From contig NW_026014768.1 in assembly GCF_020379485.1 (NCBI RefSeq), positions 1 to 64,000 of the forward strand: 64,000 bases of DNA, in the 5' to 3' direction. The position numbers and the translations under genes were made by a program. The notes under the pieces were generated by a model. That model made no database searches. It saw only the letters and a list, made by a program, of their open reading frames with translations, and had not been told where the DNA came from. Shown piece by piece: positions 22,594-35,900 of this stretch. Source of the stretch: Brassica napus (lineage: Eukaryota; Streptophyta; Magnoliopsida; Brassicales; Brassicaceae). The first letter of the stretch is position 1. Each line of letters starts with the position of its first letter.

Positions 22594-25442
22594 GCAGGTC
22601 GTTGGACTCAGTACACTGGCCCTTCCCATGGACTGTTTAGGTGATTTTGGCCCACGTGGGCTGTCTGTTCAGTACACACAGGACGTCCGTGGGTGTCCGC
22701 CAGCATACACAGGACGTCCGTGGCTGTCTGTGGCTGTCCGTCAGCACACACAGGACGTCTGTGGCTGTCCATTAGTACTAGCACGTTGGCCCTTGGACTC
22801 AGCACGCTGACCCTTCCTGTGGACTGTTCGGGTGATTTTGGCCCACTTGGGCTGTCTATTAAGTACACACAGGACGTTCGTGGGTGTCCGCCAACACACA
22901 CAGGACGTCCGTGGCTGTCCGTGTGTGTCCGTGTGTGTCCATCAGCACACACAGGAAGTCCGTGGCTGTCCATCAGTACACATATCAGCACGCTGGTCCT
23001 TAGACTCAGCACGCTGACCCTTCCCATGGACTGTTTGGGTGATTTTGGGCCACGTGGGCTCACTGTTCAGTACACACAGGACGTCTGTGGGTGTCCGCCA
23101 GCATACACATGACGTCTGTGGCTGTCCATGTGTGTCCGTCTGTTTCTGTCAGCACACACAGGACGTCCGTGGCTGTCCATCAGTACATATATCAGCACGT
23201 TGGTCCTTGGACTCAGCACGCTGGCCCTTCTCATGGACTGTTTGGGTGATTTTGGCTCACATGGGCTGTCTGTTCATTACACACAGGACGTCCGTGGGTG
23301 TCCGCCAGCACACACAGGACGTTTGTGGCTGTCCGTCAGCACACACAGGACGTCCATGGGTGTTTGCCAGCACACACAGGACGTCCGTGGCTATCCGTCA
23401 GCACACACAAGATGTCCGTGTGTGTCCGTGTGTGTCCGTTAGCACACACAGGACGTCTGTGGCTGTCCTTCAGTATACATATCAGCACACTGGTCCTTGC
23501 ACTCAGCACGATGGCCCTACCCGTGGACTGTTCGGGTGATTTTGGCCCACTTGGGCTGTCTGTTCAGTACACACAGGACGTCCGTGGGTGTCCGCCAGCA
23601 CACACAGGACGTCCGTGGGTGTCCGCCAGCACACACAGGACATCCGTGGCTGTCCAAGTGTATCCGTGTGTGTCCGTCTGTGTCCGTCAGCACACACAAG
23701 ACGTCCGTGGCTGTCCAGCAATACACATATCAGCACGTTGGTCCTTGGACTGAACAAGTTGGCCCTTCCCGTGGACTGTTTTGGTGATTTTAGCCCACGT
23801 GGGCTGTCTGTTCAGTACACACAGGACGTCCGTGGGTGTCCGCCAGCACACACATGACGTCCGTGGCTGTCCATCAGTACACATATCAGCATGCTGGTCC
23901 TTGGACTCAGCACGCTGGCCCTTCCTGCGGACTGTTCAGGTGATTTCGGCCCACTTGGGCTGTCTGTTCAGTACACACAGGACGTCTGTGGATGTCCGTC
24001 AGCACACACAGGACGTCCGTCTGTGTCCGTCAGCACACATAGGACATCCGTGTGTCTCTGTCAGCACACACAGGATGTCTGTGGCTGTCCGTGTGTGTCC
24101 GTCAGCACACATAAGACGTCTGTGGCAGTCCATCAGTACACATATCAGCACGTTGGGCCTTGGACTCAGCACGCTTACCCTTCTTGTGGACTGTTCGGGT
24201 GATTTTGGCCCACTTGGGCTGTCTGTTCAGTTCACACAGGACGTCCGTGGGTGTCCACCAGCACACACAGGACGTCCGTGGCTGTCTGTGTGTGTCCGTT
24301 AGTATCTGTGTGTGTCCGTGTGTGTCCGTCAGTACACAAAGGAGGTCTGTGGCTGTCCATCAGTAAACATATCAGCACGTTGGTCCATGGACTCAGAATG
24401 CTGACCCTTCCCGTGGACTGTTCGAGTTATTTTGGCCCACGTGGGCTGTCTGTTTAGTACACACAGGAAGTCAGTGGGTGTCCGCCAGCACACACAGGAC
24501 GTCCGTGGCTGTCCGTGTGTGTCCATCAGCACACACAGGACATCCGTGGCTGTCCATCCGTACACATATCAGCACGTTGGTCCTTGGACACAGCACGCTG
24601 ACCCTTCCTGTGGACTGTTCGGTTGATTTTGGCCCACGTGGGCTGTCTGTTCAGTACACACAGGACGTTCGTGGGTGTCCGCCAGCATACACAGGACGTC
24701 TGTGGCTGTCTGTGTGTGTCCGTCTGTTTCTGTCAGCACACACATGACGTCTGTGGCTGTCCATCAGTACACATATCAGCACGTTGGTCCTTGGACTCAG
24801 CACGCTGGCCCTTCCCATGGACTGTTTGGGTGATTTTGGCCCACATGGGCTGTCTGTTCAGTACACACAGGACGTCCGTGGGTGTCCGCCAGCATACACA
24901 GGACGTCCATGGCTGTCCGTCAGCACACACAGGACGTCCATGGGTGTTTGCCAGCACACACAGGACGTCCGTGGCTATCCGTCAGCACACACAAGATGTC
25001 CGTGTGTGTCCGTGTGTGTCCGTTAGCACACACAGGACGTTTGTGGCTGTCGTTCAGTATACATATCAGCACACTGGTCCTTGGACTCAGCACGATGGCC
25101 CTTCCCGTGGACTGTTCAGGTGATTTTGGCTCACTTGGGCTGTCTGTTCAGTACACACAGGACGTCCGTGGGTGTCCGCCAGCACACACATGACGTCTGT
25201 GGCTGTCCACGTGTATCCGTGTGTGTCCGTTTGTGTCCGTCAGCACACACAGGACATCTGTGGGTGTCCATCAATACACATATCAGCACGTTGGTCCTTG
25301 GACTCAACACACTGGCCGTTCCCGTGGACTGTTTGGGTGATTTTAGCCCACGTGGGCTGTCTGTTCAGTACACACAGGACGTCCGTGGGTGTCCGGCAGC
25401 ACACACAGGACGTCCGTGGCTGTCCATCACACATATCAGCAC
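22594..25442. repeat. Higher-order repeat in block 2 (2849 bp)
   Basis: The marker GCAGGTCGTTGG starts at 22594, 25443 and 27427. A second marker, the stretch following TACACACAGGACG with GTGTATCCGTGTGTG, recurs at 22303, 25152 and 27136. Both give spacings of exactly 2849 and 1984 bp, so the block moved as a unit. Confidence 0.78.
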
Positions 25443-27426
25443 GCAGGTCGTTGGACTCAGTACACTGGCCCTTCCCATGGACTGTTTAGGTGATTTTGGC
25501 CCACGTGGGCTGTCTGTTCAGTACACACAGGACGTCCGTGGGTGTCCGCCAGCACACACAGGACGTCCGTGGCTGTCTGTGGCTGTCCGTCAGCACACAC
25601 AGGACGTCTGTGGCTGTCCATCAGTACTAGCACGTTGGCCCTTGGACTCAGCACGCTGACCCTTCCTGTGGACTGTTCGGGTGATTTTGGCCCACTTGGG
25701 CTGTCTATTAAGTACACACAGGACGTCCGTGGCTGTCCGCCAACAAACACAGGACATCCGTGGCTGTCCGTGTGTGTCCGTGTGTGTCCGTGTGTGTCCA
25801 TCAGCACACACAGGAAGTCTGTGGCTGTCCATCAGTACACATATCAGCACGCTGGTCCTTAGACTCAGCACGCTGACCCTTCCCGTGGACTGTTCGGGTG
25901 ATTTTGGGCCACGTGGGCTGTCTGTTCAGTACACACAGGACGTCCGTGGGTGTCCGCCAGCATACACAGGACGTCCATGGCTGTCCGTGTGTGTCCGTCT
26001 GTGTTTGTCAGCATACACAGGACGTCCGTGGCTGTCCATCAGTACACATATCAGCACGTTGGTCCTTGGACTCAGCACGCTGGCCCTTCCCTTGGATAGT
26101 TTGGGTGATTTTGGCCCACATGGGCTGTCTGTTCAGTACACACAGGACGTCCGTGGGTGTCCGCCAGCACACACAGGACGTCCGTGGCTGTCCATCAGTA
26201 TACATCTCAGCACGCTGGTCCTTGGACTCAGCATGCTGGCCCTTCCCGTGGACTGTTCGGGTGATTTTGGCCCACGTAGGCTGTCTGTTCAGTACACACA
26301 GGACGTCTGTGGGTGGCCGTCAGCACACACAGGACGTCCGTGGCTGTCCATCAGTACTAGAACGTTGGGCCTTGGACTCAGCACGCTGACCCTTCCTGTG
26401 GACTGTTCGGGTGATTTTGGCCCACTTGGGCTGTCTGTTTAGTACACACAGGAAGTCCGTGGGTGTCCGCCAGCACACACAGGACGTCCGTGGCTGTCCG
26501 TGTGTGTCCATCAGCACACACAGGACGTCCGTGGCTGTCCATCAGTACACATATCAGTACGTTGGTCTTTGGACTCAGCACGCTGACCCTTCCCGTGGGC
26601 TGTTCGGTTGATTTTAGCCCACGTGGGCTGTCTGTTCAGTACATATAGGACGTCCGTGGGTGTCCGCCAGCATACATAGACGTCCGTGGCTGTCCGTGTG
26701 TGTCCGTCTGTGTCTGTCAGCACACACAGGACGTCCTTGGCTGTCCATTAGTACACATATCAGCACGTTGGTCCTTGGACTCAGCACGCTGGCCCTTCCC
26801 ATGGACTATTTGGGTGATTTTGGCCCACATGGGCTGTCTGTTCAGTACACACAGGACGTCCATGGGTGTCTGCCAGCACACACAGGACGTTTGTGGCTGT
26901 CCGTCAGCACACACAGGACGTCCATGGGTGTTTGCCAGCACACACAGGACGTCCGTGGCTATCCGTCAGCACACACAAGATGTCCGTGTGTGTCCGTGTG
27001 TGTCCGTTAGCACACACAGGACGTCTGTGGCTGTCGTTCAGTATACATATCAGCACACTGGTCCTTGGACTCAGCACGATGGCCCTTCCCGTGGACTGTT
27101 CGGGTGATTTTGGCTCACTTGGGCTGTCTGTTCAGTACACACAGGACGTCCGTGGGTGTCCGCCAACACACACATGACGTCCGTGGCTGTCCATGTGTAT
27201 CCGTGTGTGTCCGTTTGTGTCCGTCAGCACACACATGACGTCTGTGGGTGTCCATTAATACACATATCAGCACGTTGGTCCTTGGACTCAACACACTGGC
27301 CCTTCCCGTGGACTGTTTGGGTGATTTTAGCCCACATGGGCTGTCTGTTCAGTACACACAGGACGTCCGTGGGTGTCCGCCAGCACACACAGGACGTCCG
27401 TGGCTGTCCATCACACATATCAGCAC
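25443..27426. repeat. Higher-order repeat in block 2 (1984 bp)
   Basis: This is the next copy of the preceding unit, shorter by about 865 bp. The rare variant GTCGTTCAGTATAC (25052 and 27036) also shows the 1984-bp spacing. Confidence 0.78.
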
Positions 27427-29921
27427 GCAGGTCGTTGGACTCAGTACGCTGGCCCTTCCCATGGACTGTTTAGGTGATTTTGTCCCACGTGGGCTGTCTG
27501 TTCAGTACACACAGGACGTCCGTGGGTGTCCGCCAGCACACACAGGACGTCCGTGGCTGTCCGTCAGCACACACAGGACGTCTGTGGCTGTCCATCAGTA
27601 CTAGCACGTTGGCCCTTGGACTCAGCACGCTGACCCTTCCTGTGGACTGTTCGGGTGATTTTGGCCCACTTGGGCTGTCTATTAAGTACACACAGGACGT
27701 CCGTGGGTGTCCGCCAACACACACAGGACGTCCGTGGCTGTCCGTGTGTGTCCGTGTGCACACACAGGAAGTCCGTGGCTGTCCATCAGTACACATATCA
27801 GCACGCTGGTCCTTAGACTCAGCATGCTGACCCTTCCCATGGACTTTTCGGGTGATTTTGGGCCACGTGGGCTGTCTGTTCAGTACACACAGGACGTCCG
27901 TGGGTGTCCGCCAGCATACACAGGACGTCCATGGGTGTCCGTGTGTGTCCGTCTGTGTCTGTCAGCATACACAGGACGTCCGTGGCTGTCCATCAGTACA
28001 CATATCAGCACGTTGGTCCTTGGACTCAGCACGCTGGCTCTTCCCATGGATGGTTTGGGTGATTTTGGCCCACATGGGCTGTCTGTTCAGTACACACAGG
28101 ACGTCCGTGGGTGTCCGCCAGCACACACAGGACGTCTGTGGCTGTCCGTGTGTGTCCGTTAGTGTCTGTGTGTGTCCGTGTGTGTCCGTCAGTACACAAA
28201 GGACGTCTGTGGCTGTCCATCAGTACACATATCAGCACGTTGGTCCATGGACTCAGAATGCTGACCCTTCCCGTGGACTGTTCGAGTGATTTTGGCCCAC
28301 GTGGGCTGTCTGTTTAGTACACACAGGAAGTCCGTGGGTGTCCGCCAGCACACACAGGACGTCCGTGACTATCCGTGTGTGTCCATCAGCACACACAGGA
28401 CGTCCGTGGCTGTCCATCAGTACACATATCAGCACGTTGGTCCTTGGACTCAGCACGCTGGCCCTTCGCATGGACTGTTTGGGTGATTTTGGCCCACATG
28501 GGCTGTCTGTTCAGTACACACCGGACATCCGTGGGTGTCGGCCAGCACACACAGGACGTTTGTGGCTGTCCGTCAGCACACACAGGACGTCCATGGGTGT
28601 TTGCCAGCACCCACAGGACGTCTGTGGCTATCCGTCAGCACACACAAGATGTCCGTGTGTGTCCGTGTGTGTCCGTTAGCACACACAGGACGCTTGTGGC
28701 TGTCCTTCAGTATACATATCAGCACACTGGTCCTTGGACTCAGCATGATGGCCCTTCTCGTGGACTGTTCGGGTGATTTTGGCCCACTTCGGCTGTCTGT
28801 TCAGTACACTCAGGACGTCCGTGGGTGTCCACCAGCACACACAGCACATCCGTGGCTGTCCATGTGTATCCGTGTGTGTCCGTCTGTGTCCGTCAGCACA
28901 CACAGGAAGTCCGTGGCTGTCCATCAATACACATATCAGCACGTTGGTCCTTGGACTCAACACGCTGGCCCTTCCCGTGGACTGTTTGGGTGATTTTAGC
29001 CCATGTGGGCTGTCTGTTCAGTACACACAGGACGTCCGTGGCTGTCCATCAGTACACATATCAGCACGCCGGTCCTTGGACTCAGTACGCTGGCCCTTCC
29101 CATGGACTGTTTGGGTGATTTTGGCCCACGTGGGCTGTCTGTTCAGTACACACAGGACGTCCGTGGGTGTCCGCCAGCACACACAGGACGTCCGTGGCTG
29201 TCTGTGGCTGTTTGTCAGCACACACAGGACGTCTGTGGCTGTCCATCAGTACTAGAACGTTGGGCCTTGGACTCAGCACGCTGACCCTTCCTGTGGACTG
29301 TTCGGGTGATTTTGGCCCACTTCGGCTGTCTATTTTGTACACACAGGAAGTCCGTGGGTGTCCGCCAGCACACACAGGACGTCCGTGGCTGTCCGTGTGT
29401 GTCCATCAGCACACACAGGACGTCCGTGGCTGTCCATCAGTACACATATCAGTACGTTGGTCCTTGGACTCAGCACGCTGACCCTTCCCGTGGGCTGTTC
29501 GGTTGATTTTAGCGCACGTGGGCTATCTGTTCAGTACACATAGGACGTCTGTGGGTGTCCGCCAGCATACATAGGACGTCCGTGTGTGTCCGTCTGTGTC
29601 CGTCAGCACACACAGGACGTCCGTGGCTGTCCATCAGTACACATATCAGCACGTTGGTCCTTGGACTCAGCACGCTGGCCCTTCCCATGGACTGTTTGGG
29701 TGATTTTGGCCCACATGGGCTGTCTGTTCAGTACACACACGACGTCCGTGGGTGTCCGCCAGCACACACAGGACATTTGTGGCTGTCCGTCAGCACACAC
29801 AGGACGTCCATGGGTGTTTGCCAGCACACACAGGACGTCCGTGGCTATCCGTCAGCACACACAAGATGTCCGTGTGTGTCTGTGTGTGTCCGTTAGCACA
29901 CACAGGACGTCTGTGGCTGTC

Positions 29922-31023
29922 CTTCAGTATACATATCAACACACTGGTCCTTGGACTCAGCACGATGGCCCTTCCCGTGGACTGTTCGGGTGAGTTTGGC
30001 CCACTTGGGCTGTCTGTTCAGTACACACAGGATGTCCATGGGTGTCCGTCAGCACACACAGGACATCCGTGGCTGTCCATGTGTATCCGTGTGTGTCCGT
30101 CTGTGTCTGTCAGCACAAACAGGACGTCCGTGGCTGTCCATCAATACACATATCAGCATGTTGGTCCTTGGACTCAACACGCTGGCCCTTCTCGTGGACT
30201 GTTTGGGTGATTTTAGCCCACATGGGGTGTCTGTTCAGTACACATAGGACGTCCGTGGGTGTCCGCCAGCACACACAGGACGTCTGTGGCTGTCTGTGGC
30301 TGTCCATCAGCACACACAGGACGTATGTGGCTGTCCATCAGTACTAGAACGTTGGGCCTTGGACTCAGCACGCTGACCCTTCCTGTGGACTGTTCGGGTG
30401 ATTTTGGCCCACTTGGGCTGTCTGTTTAGTACACACAGGAAGTCCGTGGGTGTCCGCCAGCACACACAGGACGTCCGTGGGTGTCCGTGTGTGTCCATCA
30501 GCACACATAGGACGTCCGTGGCTGTCCATCAGTACACATATCAGTACATTGGTCCTTGTACTCAGCACGCTGACCCTTCCCGTGGACTGTTCGGTTGATT
30601 TTAGCCCACGTGGGCTGTCTGTTCAGTACACATAGGACGTCCGTGGGTGTCCGCCAGCATACATAGGACGTCCGTGGCTGTCCGTGTTTGTCCGTCTGTG
30701 TCCGTCAGCACACACAGGACGTCAGTGGCTGTCCATCAGTACACATATCAGCACGTTGGTCATTGGACTCAGCACCCTGGCCCTTCCTATGGACTGTTTG
30801 GGTGATTTTGGCCCACATGGGCTGTCTGTTCAGTACACACAGGACGTCCGTGGGTGTCCGCCAGCACACACAGGACGTTTGTGGCTGTCCGTCAGCACAC
30901 ACAGGACATCCATGGGTGTTTGCCAGCACACACAGGACGTCCGTGGCTATGCGTCAGCACACACAAGATGTCCGTGTGTGTCTGTGTGTGTCCGTTAGCA
31001 CATACAGGACGTCTGTGGCTGTC
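29922..31023. repeat. Recent 1102-bp tandem duplication in block 2
   Basis: CTTCAGTATACATATCAACA, with the private A in place of G, occurs at 29922 and 31024. Flanking variants such as GGTGAGTTTGGCCC and CAGCACAAACAGG are also shared. This is the tightest and probably youngest duplication in the block. Confidence 0.72.
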
Positions 31024-31468
31024 CTTCAGTATACATATCAACACACTGGTCCTTGGACTCAGCACGATGGCCCTTCCCATGGACTGTTCGGGTGAGTTTG
31101 GCCCACTTGGGCTGTCTGTTCAGTACACACAGGACGTCCATGGGTGTCCGTCAGCACACACAGGACATCCGTGGCTGTCCATGTGTATCCGTGTGTGTCC
31201 GTCTGTGTCCGTCAGCACAAACAGGACGTCCGTGGCTGTCCATCAATACACATATCAGCATGTTGGTCCTTGGACTCAACACGCTGGCCCTTCCCGTGGA
31301 CTGTTTGGGTGATTTAAGCCCACGTGGGGTGTCTGTTCAGTACACACATGACGTCTGTGGGTGTCCGCCATTACACATAGGACGTCCGTGGCTCTCCGTG
31401 GCTGTCCGTCAGCACACACAAGACGTCTGTGTGTGTCCGTCAGCACACACAGGACGTCTGTGGCTGTC

Positions 31469-31473
31469 CGTGT
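31469..31473. repeat. Element A target-site duplication, left
   Basis: CGTGT directly precedes the LTR start TGATAG. The identical 5 bp follow the 3' LTR at 38615-38619. Confidence 0.93.
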
Positions 31474-32481
31474 TGATAGAACCCAGGACCTGGACCAGGA
31501 CGTGGAGCAGACTCAGCATGGTGACCAGGACGATCAGATCAGTCCAACTGAGGTTCAGCCATTTAGCCGTTCCAGATCAACGGACAGAGCCGTGTACCGG
31601 ATCGACCCGCGTGCACCCGGACGTGACCTAAGGATGGATCCACGACCTGATGACTAAATCAGCCAAACCACAGGCGTTCTTCCCCGACCCATTCGCCATT
31701 CTAGAGCCAACAGTCAAGCCAGAACCCATGATCATCGAGAAGAATCAGATTCCGGACTTAGCCTGTCTTTCCTGGCCCGTTTGGGACGTACCGCACGTCC
31801 GGATCAGGCTGATCACGACCTTTCCAACCACTTTGATGATTTCATGATGATCGATGCTTCCAACTACTCCAAAGGAAGGATACTTAAGCTCTCTGAAGAT
31901 TTGGGTCGAGCTATCTCTTCATCCGTTCATGGATCATCGACGATCAATCATGCGGGCAGCCTTACGTCCGTCCTGCTCCTTACCGCGAACGACCTGATCA
32001 CCAAAGGATGAACCTGGACGTCTTTGTGAATCTGGACCAGTCAACACAAGAATCCGCACCTTGACCAGTCTTTAGTCAAAGTCTTCATTTCTAGTTTCTA
32101 TGTCTTGTTTTCATTCATTTCTATTTTCTATGTTGTCTTTTCCCACAAATGTCTTTATGTTTCTTTGACTCACAAACCTTATAAGTATGTGATGATCCCC
32201 CTTAATAAAATCACATCGATTTTCCTTTGCTTATTTTGAGTCTTCTCTCATTGTTCTTTGCTTAGAACATTCATACTTCTCTTGGTGAGGTCATCTCCAA
32301 GCGAACCACTTCGTTGTGTTGGACCGGTGCGTCACATCCGGCAACCTTCGAATCTCTGGTAGTATCTTTGGGCTAATCCGCAACCCTTAGTGTCACCCCT
32401 CGATCCATCAGTTCTCAATCCTCTCGGATCTGAGTTCATATCAACCTTACCGAAAGAGTGATCCTTATTTTGGTTCTATCA
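31474..32481 (+). repeat. A 5' LTR
   Basis: This 1008-bp LTR runs from TGATAGAACC to GGTTCTATCA, a perfect 10-bp terminal inverted repeat. It matches 37607-38614 base for base except T at 31655, which makes a TAA in the frame of the polyprotein tail. Confidence 0.96.
32180..32209 (+). promoter_or_regulatory. Candidate TATA box and poly(A) signal in A 5' LTR
   Basis: TATAAG (32180-32185) and AATAAA (32204-32209) lie 18 bp apart. The copy in the 3' LTR is at 38313-38342. Element E5 has TATAAATA and AATAAA at nearly the same spacing, which supports a compact start and end signal near the U3/R border. Confidence 0.5.
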
Positions 32482-32483
32482 AG

Positions 32484-32495
32484 TGGTATCAGAGC
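32484..32495 (+). other. A primer-binding site (tRNA-iMet)
   Basis: TGGTATCAGAGC lies two bases after the LTR end. Confidence 0.92.
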
Positions 32496-32972
32496 CACTC
32501 TCTCGGTAACTCTTTTTCAATCCATTTCATCTCATCTTCCATATTCTTCATCTAGATTTCTTATCTATCTATCTTGAACCCGGGCCCCTCATTACCCCCA
32601 TAAAAAAAAAAAAAGAAAGATCTATTAAAAAAAAAAAGGAAAAGTCTAAAAAAAAAAAAGATATTCCAAAGTTTGATTTGTTTGTGGTGTGGTGGTGGAA
32701 GAGAAAGCCTGCTGGCCGAAGAGAAATCCGGTCTTTGAGGAGGTTAAGGCGGGTTCCCCTCTAAATCTCTTATCTTTCTCTCTTGATCTTTGTGGTTCAC
32801 TTGGTTTTGCTCATTGGGTGATCTAGTTTGCTCTCTTAGAACTTTGGGAGGAACTCTCTTGTGTGATTACCAACAAAAATTGAGTGAAACACGTGTGTGG
32901 GTGAGGATAAACACCTGAGTGTGTGAGGTTTTTTTTAATCTAACTTTACCTTGTTTAAGTTTTCAGGAAACC
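32496..32972 (+). other. A leader with A-tracts and a possible splice acceptor
   Basis: Three A-runs of 11 or more lie at about 32607-32660, each followed by a purine-rich GA-type block. A pyrimidine-rich stretch ends TTTTCAG|GAAACC at 32966, just before the Gag ATG. No gene is seen in the leader. The A-tracts and the acceptor-like site are shared with element D. Confidence 0.55.
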
Positions 32973-35900
32973 ATGGATAGTGAAGAAGAAAGAAACCGAC
33001 CCGGAAATTCATATGCCGGATTATCTAACTTGCAAATGCGTGCTCTCAATGATTCTATGTCTAACTTGTTGAATACAGGTTTGGAGGCGATCCATCAGAG
33101 GCTTGATGAACTTCAGGGCCGACCAACTCAGTCACGAACCAGAACCAGACGTGACCATCCAAGGAGGAACAGCCGGTCCGACCTAGAAATCCGAGAAGAG
33201 TCTTATGATGATGATCGATCCATCAACCGTCCAAGGAGAGTTCCTAGGCATCAAAACCGAGGTGATGTCAATCCTTTTGGTAGAAATGAAAGAACCAATG
33301 ATGGCTTGAGTGGTTTGAAATTGAAAATTCCAAGTTTTGATGGCAAAAATGATCCGGATGCTTTTCTTGAATGGGAAAGAAAAATTGAACTTGTGTTTGA
33401 TTGTCAAAATTTTTCTGATATTAAAAAGGTTAGACTTGCTGCTGCTGAGTTTACTGGCTATGCTATTAACTGGTATGATCGAGTTGTGACTAGCAGGAGG
33501 AGAGCAGGTGAGGCGCCAGTTGATACATGGGATGAGCTTTCCATGCTGATGCGGAGACGCTTTGTTCCCGACCATTACCACCGAGATCTACACCATAAAC
33601 TCAGGCGTTTGCTTCAAGGTTCTAAGTCAGTTGAGGACTATCACCAGGAGATGGAGACCTTGATGATCAAAGCTGATGTAGAAGAGCCCTTAGACGCCAC
33701 CATGGCCAGATTTCTTACCGGGCTCAATCGGGACATACAAGACCGCATGGAGCTGGAGGACTATGACAGCATGGAGCAGATGCTACACAAGGCCGTGCTG
33801 ATCGAGCAACAAGTCAAGAGAAAGGGTCTCACTAAACCGACCTTTGCCTCTAAACCGACCTTTGCTTCCAAGCCAAACTATCAAGACAAGGGTAAGTCTT
33901 CTTCCACAACAAATACAGCTTTTAAGACTAATGTCCCTGCTCGTGTTGATAGAGAAAAGAAAGAAGAGGCTACCAAACGAACCAGAGACATCCAATGCTT
34001 TAGGTGTCATGGCCTTGGCCACTATGCCAACCGATGTCCAAACCAAAAGGTGATGGTGCTCTTGGAGAATGGAGAAGTCGAATCTGAAGAAGACAAGGAG
34101 GATCTCGGACCAGTGTATGATGATGATAATGAGGAAGAAGCACTTGACTTCCCGGTTCATGGTCCCCTTCTTGTTACTAGGAAAGTCTTGGACGACACCA
34201 CTGATCCCATCTTTGATGAGGAGGTCGATGGAGTGATCAATGAGTTTTGCTCGACCTTTGTGGAGAGTTCTTATCCGATCTATGATGAGGATGTTCTTGA
34301 AGAACCGAGCCATGGTTCACTACTGGTTACTAGGCGTGCCTTGAGTGTCCAACCAAAATCCAATGACAAAGAACAAAGGGAGAATCTCTTTCACTCTAGA
34401 TGTCTCATTTCTGATAAAGTTTGTTCTTTAATCATTGATGGAGGTAGTTGCACTAATGTGGCTAGTGACACCCTTGTAAAGAAACTTGGGCTTGTTACTC
34501 GGCCTCTTTCTCGTCCTTTCAGGTTGGAGTGGCTCAATGAGGCTGGAGAACAGTATGTGAAGGAGCAAGTCACGGTTCCACTTTCCATTGGCCGATATGA
34601 GGACGAGGTTGTGTGCAATGTGCTTCCCATGGATGCTTGCCATGTTCTCTTGGGCCGGCCTTGGCAATTTGACAAGAAGGCAGTGCATGATGGTTTCACA
34701 AACCGGCATTCATTTGATCATAAGGGAAAGAAGATCACCTTGGTGCCTTTGTCGCCTTCGGAAGTCCATCAAGACCAAGTCCAACTTAAGAAGAACCGAG
34801 ACCAAGACTCTAAAGCTGATAAACCTGAGACCAGTACCAGGAACTCCAATTTCTTTGTCAAAGAAAGTCAGGTAAGAAAGTCTCTTTGCTCTCAAAAGCC
34901 ATTTCTCTTACTGATTTATAAAGAGTCTCTCTTGGCCTCATCTTCTTCTGACCTTGCACCGGAGATTCCGAGTGAGTTTTTAGGTATCTTGCAGGATTAT
35001 TCTGATGTGTTTCCAGAAAAAAATCCCAAAGGATTGCCACCGGTGAGAGGCATTGAGCATCAGATCGATCTCGTTCCGGGCGCCTCTCTACCGAACCGAC
35101 CAGCGTACCGCACCAATCCGGTCGAGACCAAGGAGCTGGAGAAACAGATCAACGACTTGCTTGAGAAGGGATACATCAGAGAGAGTCTCAGTCCCTGTGC
35201 CGTGCCTGTTCTACTTGTACCAAAGAAGGATGGCTCCTGGAGGATGTGTGTGGACTGCCGGGCCATAAACAACATCACGGTAAAGTATCGACATCCTATC
35301 CCTCGTCTTGATGATATGCTTGATGAACTCCATGGTTCTAAGTACTTTTCTAAGATAGATTTGAGAAGTGGCTATCATCAGATTAGGATGAAAGAAGGTG
35401 ATGAATGGAAAACGGCCTTTAAAACAAAACTAGGTTTGTATGAGTGGCTTGTCATGCCCTTTGGTCTCACTAATGCACCTAGTACTTTCATGCGCCTAAT
35501 GAATCATGTCTTGAGGTCTTTTATTGGTCATTTTGTTGTGGTTTACTTTGATGACATTCTTATTTACAGCAAAAGCCTTGATGAGCACAAACAGCATTTG
35601 AAATCCGTTCTTGAAGTCCTTAGAAAGGAACGTTTGTTTGCTAACCTTGGAAAGTGTTCTTTTGGCACAGATCATGTGGTCTTTCTAGGTTTTGTTGTAG
35701 GTACAGATGGCTTAAGAGTAGACGAGCAGAAGGTCCAAGCAATCCGGGACTGGCCGATTCCGACCACCATTGGTGAAGTAAGAAGCTTCCATGGTCTTGC
35801 CGGCTTCTATAGGCGATTTGTTCAAAACTTCAGTACCTTGGCCGCTCCTCTTACTGAAGTAATCAAGAAGAACGTGGGGTTCAAATGGGGACCAGCTCAG

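Larger units (their letters stand above)
22303..31473. repeat. Tandem array, block 2
   Basis: This has the same monomer core and 31-bp and 10-bp subrepeats as block 1, but a different higher-order order. Markers such as GCAGGTCGTTGG and CTTCAGTATACATATCAG recur at kilobase spacing. The last bases, CGTGT (31469-31473), are the target duplication of element A. No gene is supported. Confidence 0.93.

Noticed and set aside
31361..31657. 98-codon frame entering the A 5' LTR as a gene
   Set aside because: It begins in array sequence and reads the LTR-encoded polyprotein tail, so it is a chance fusion upstream of the element.
33183..34313. Minus-strand open frames within element A
   Set aside because: These are mirror frames of the Gag coding region, with no family resemblance.
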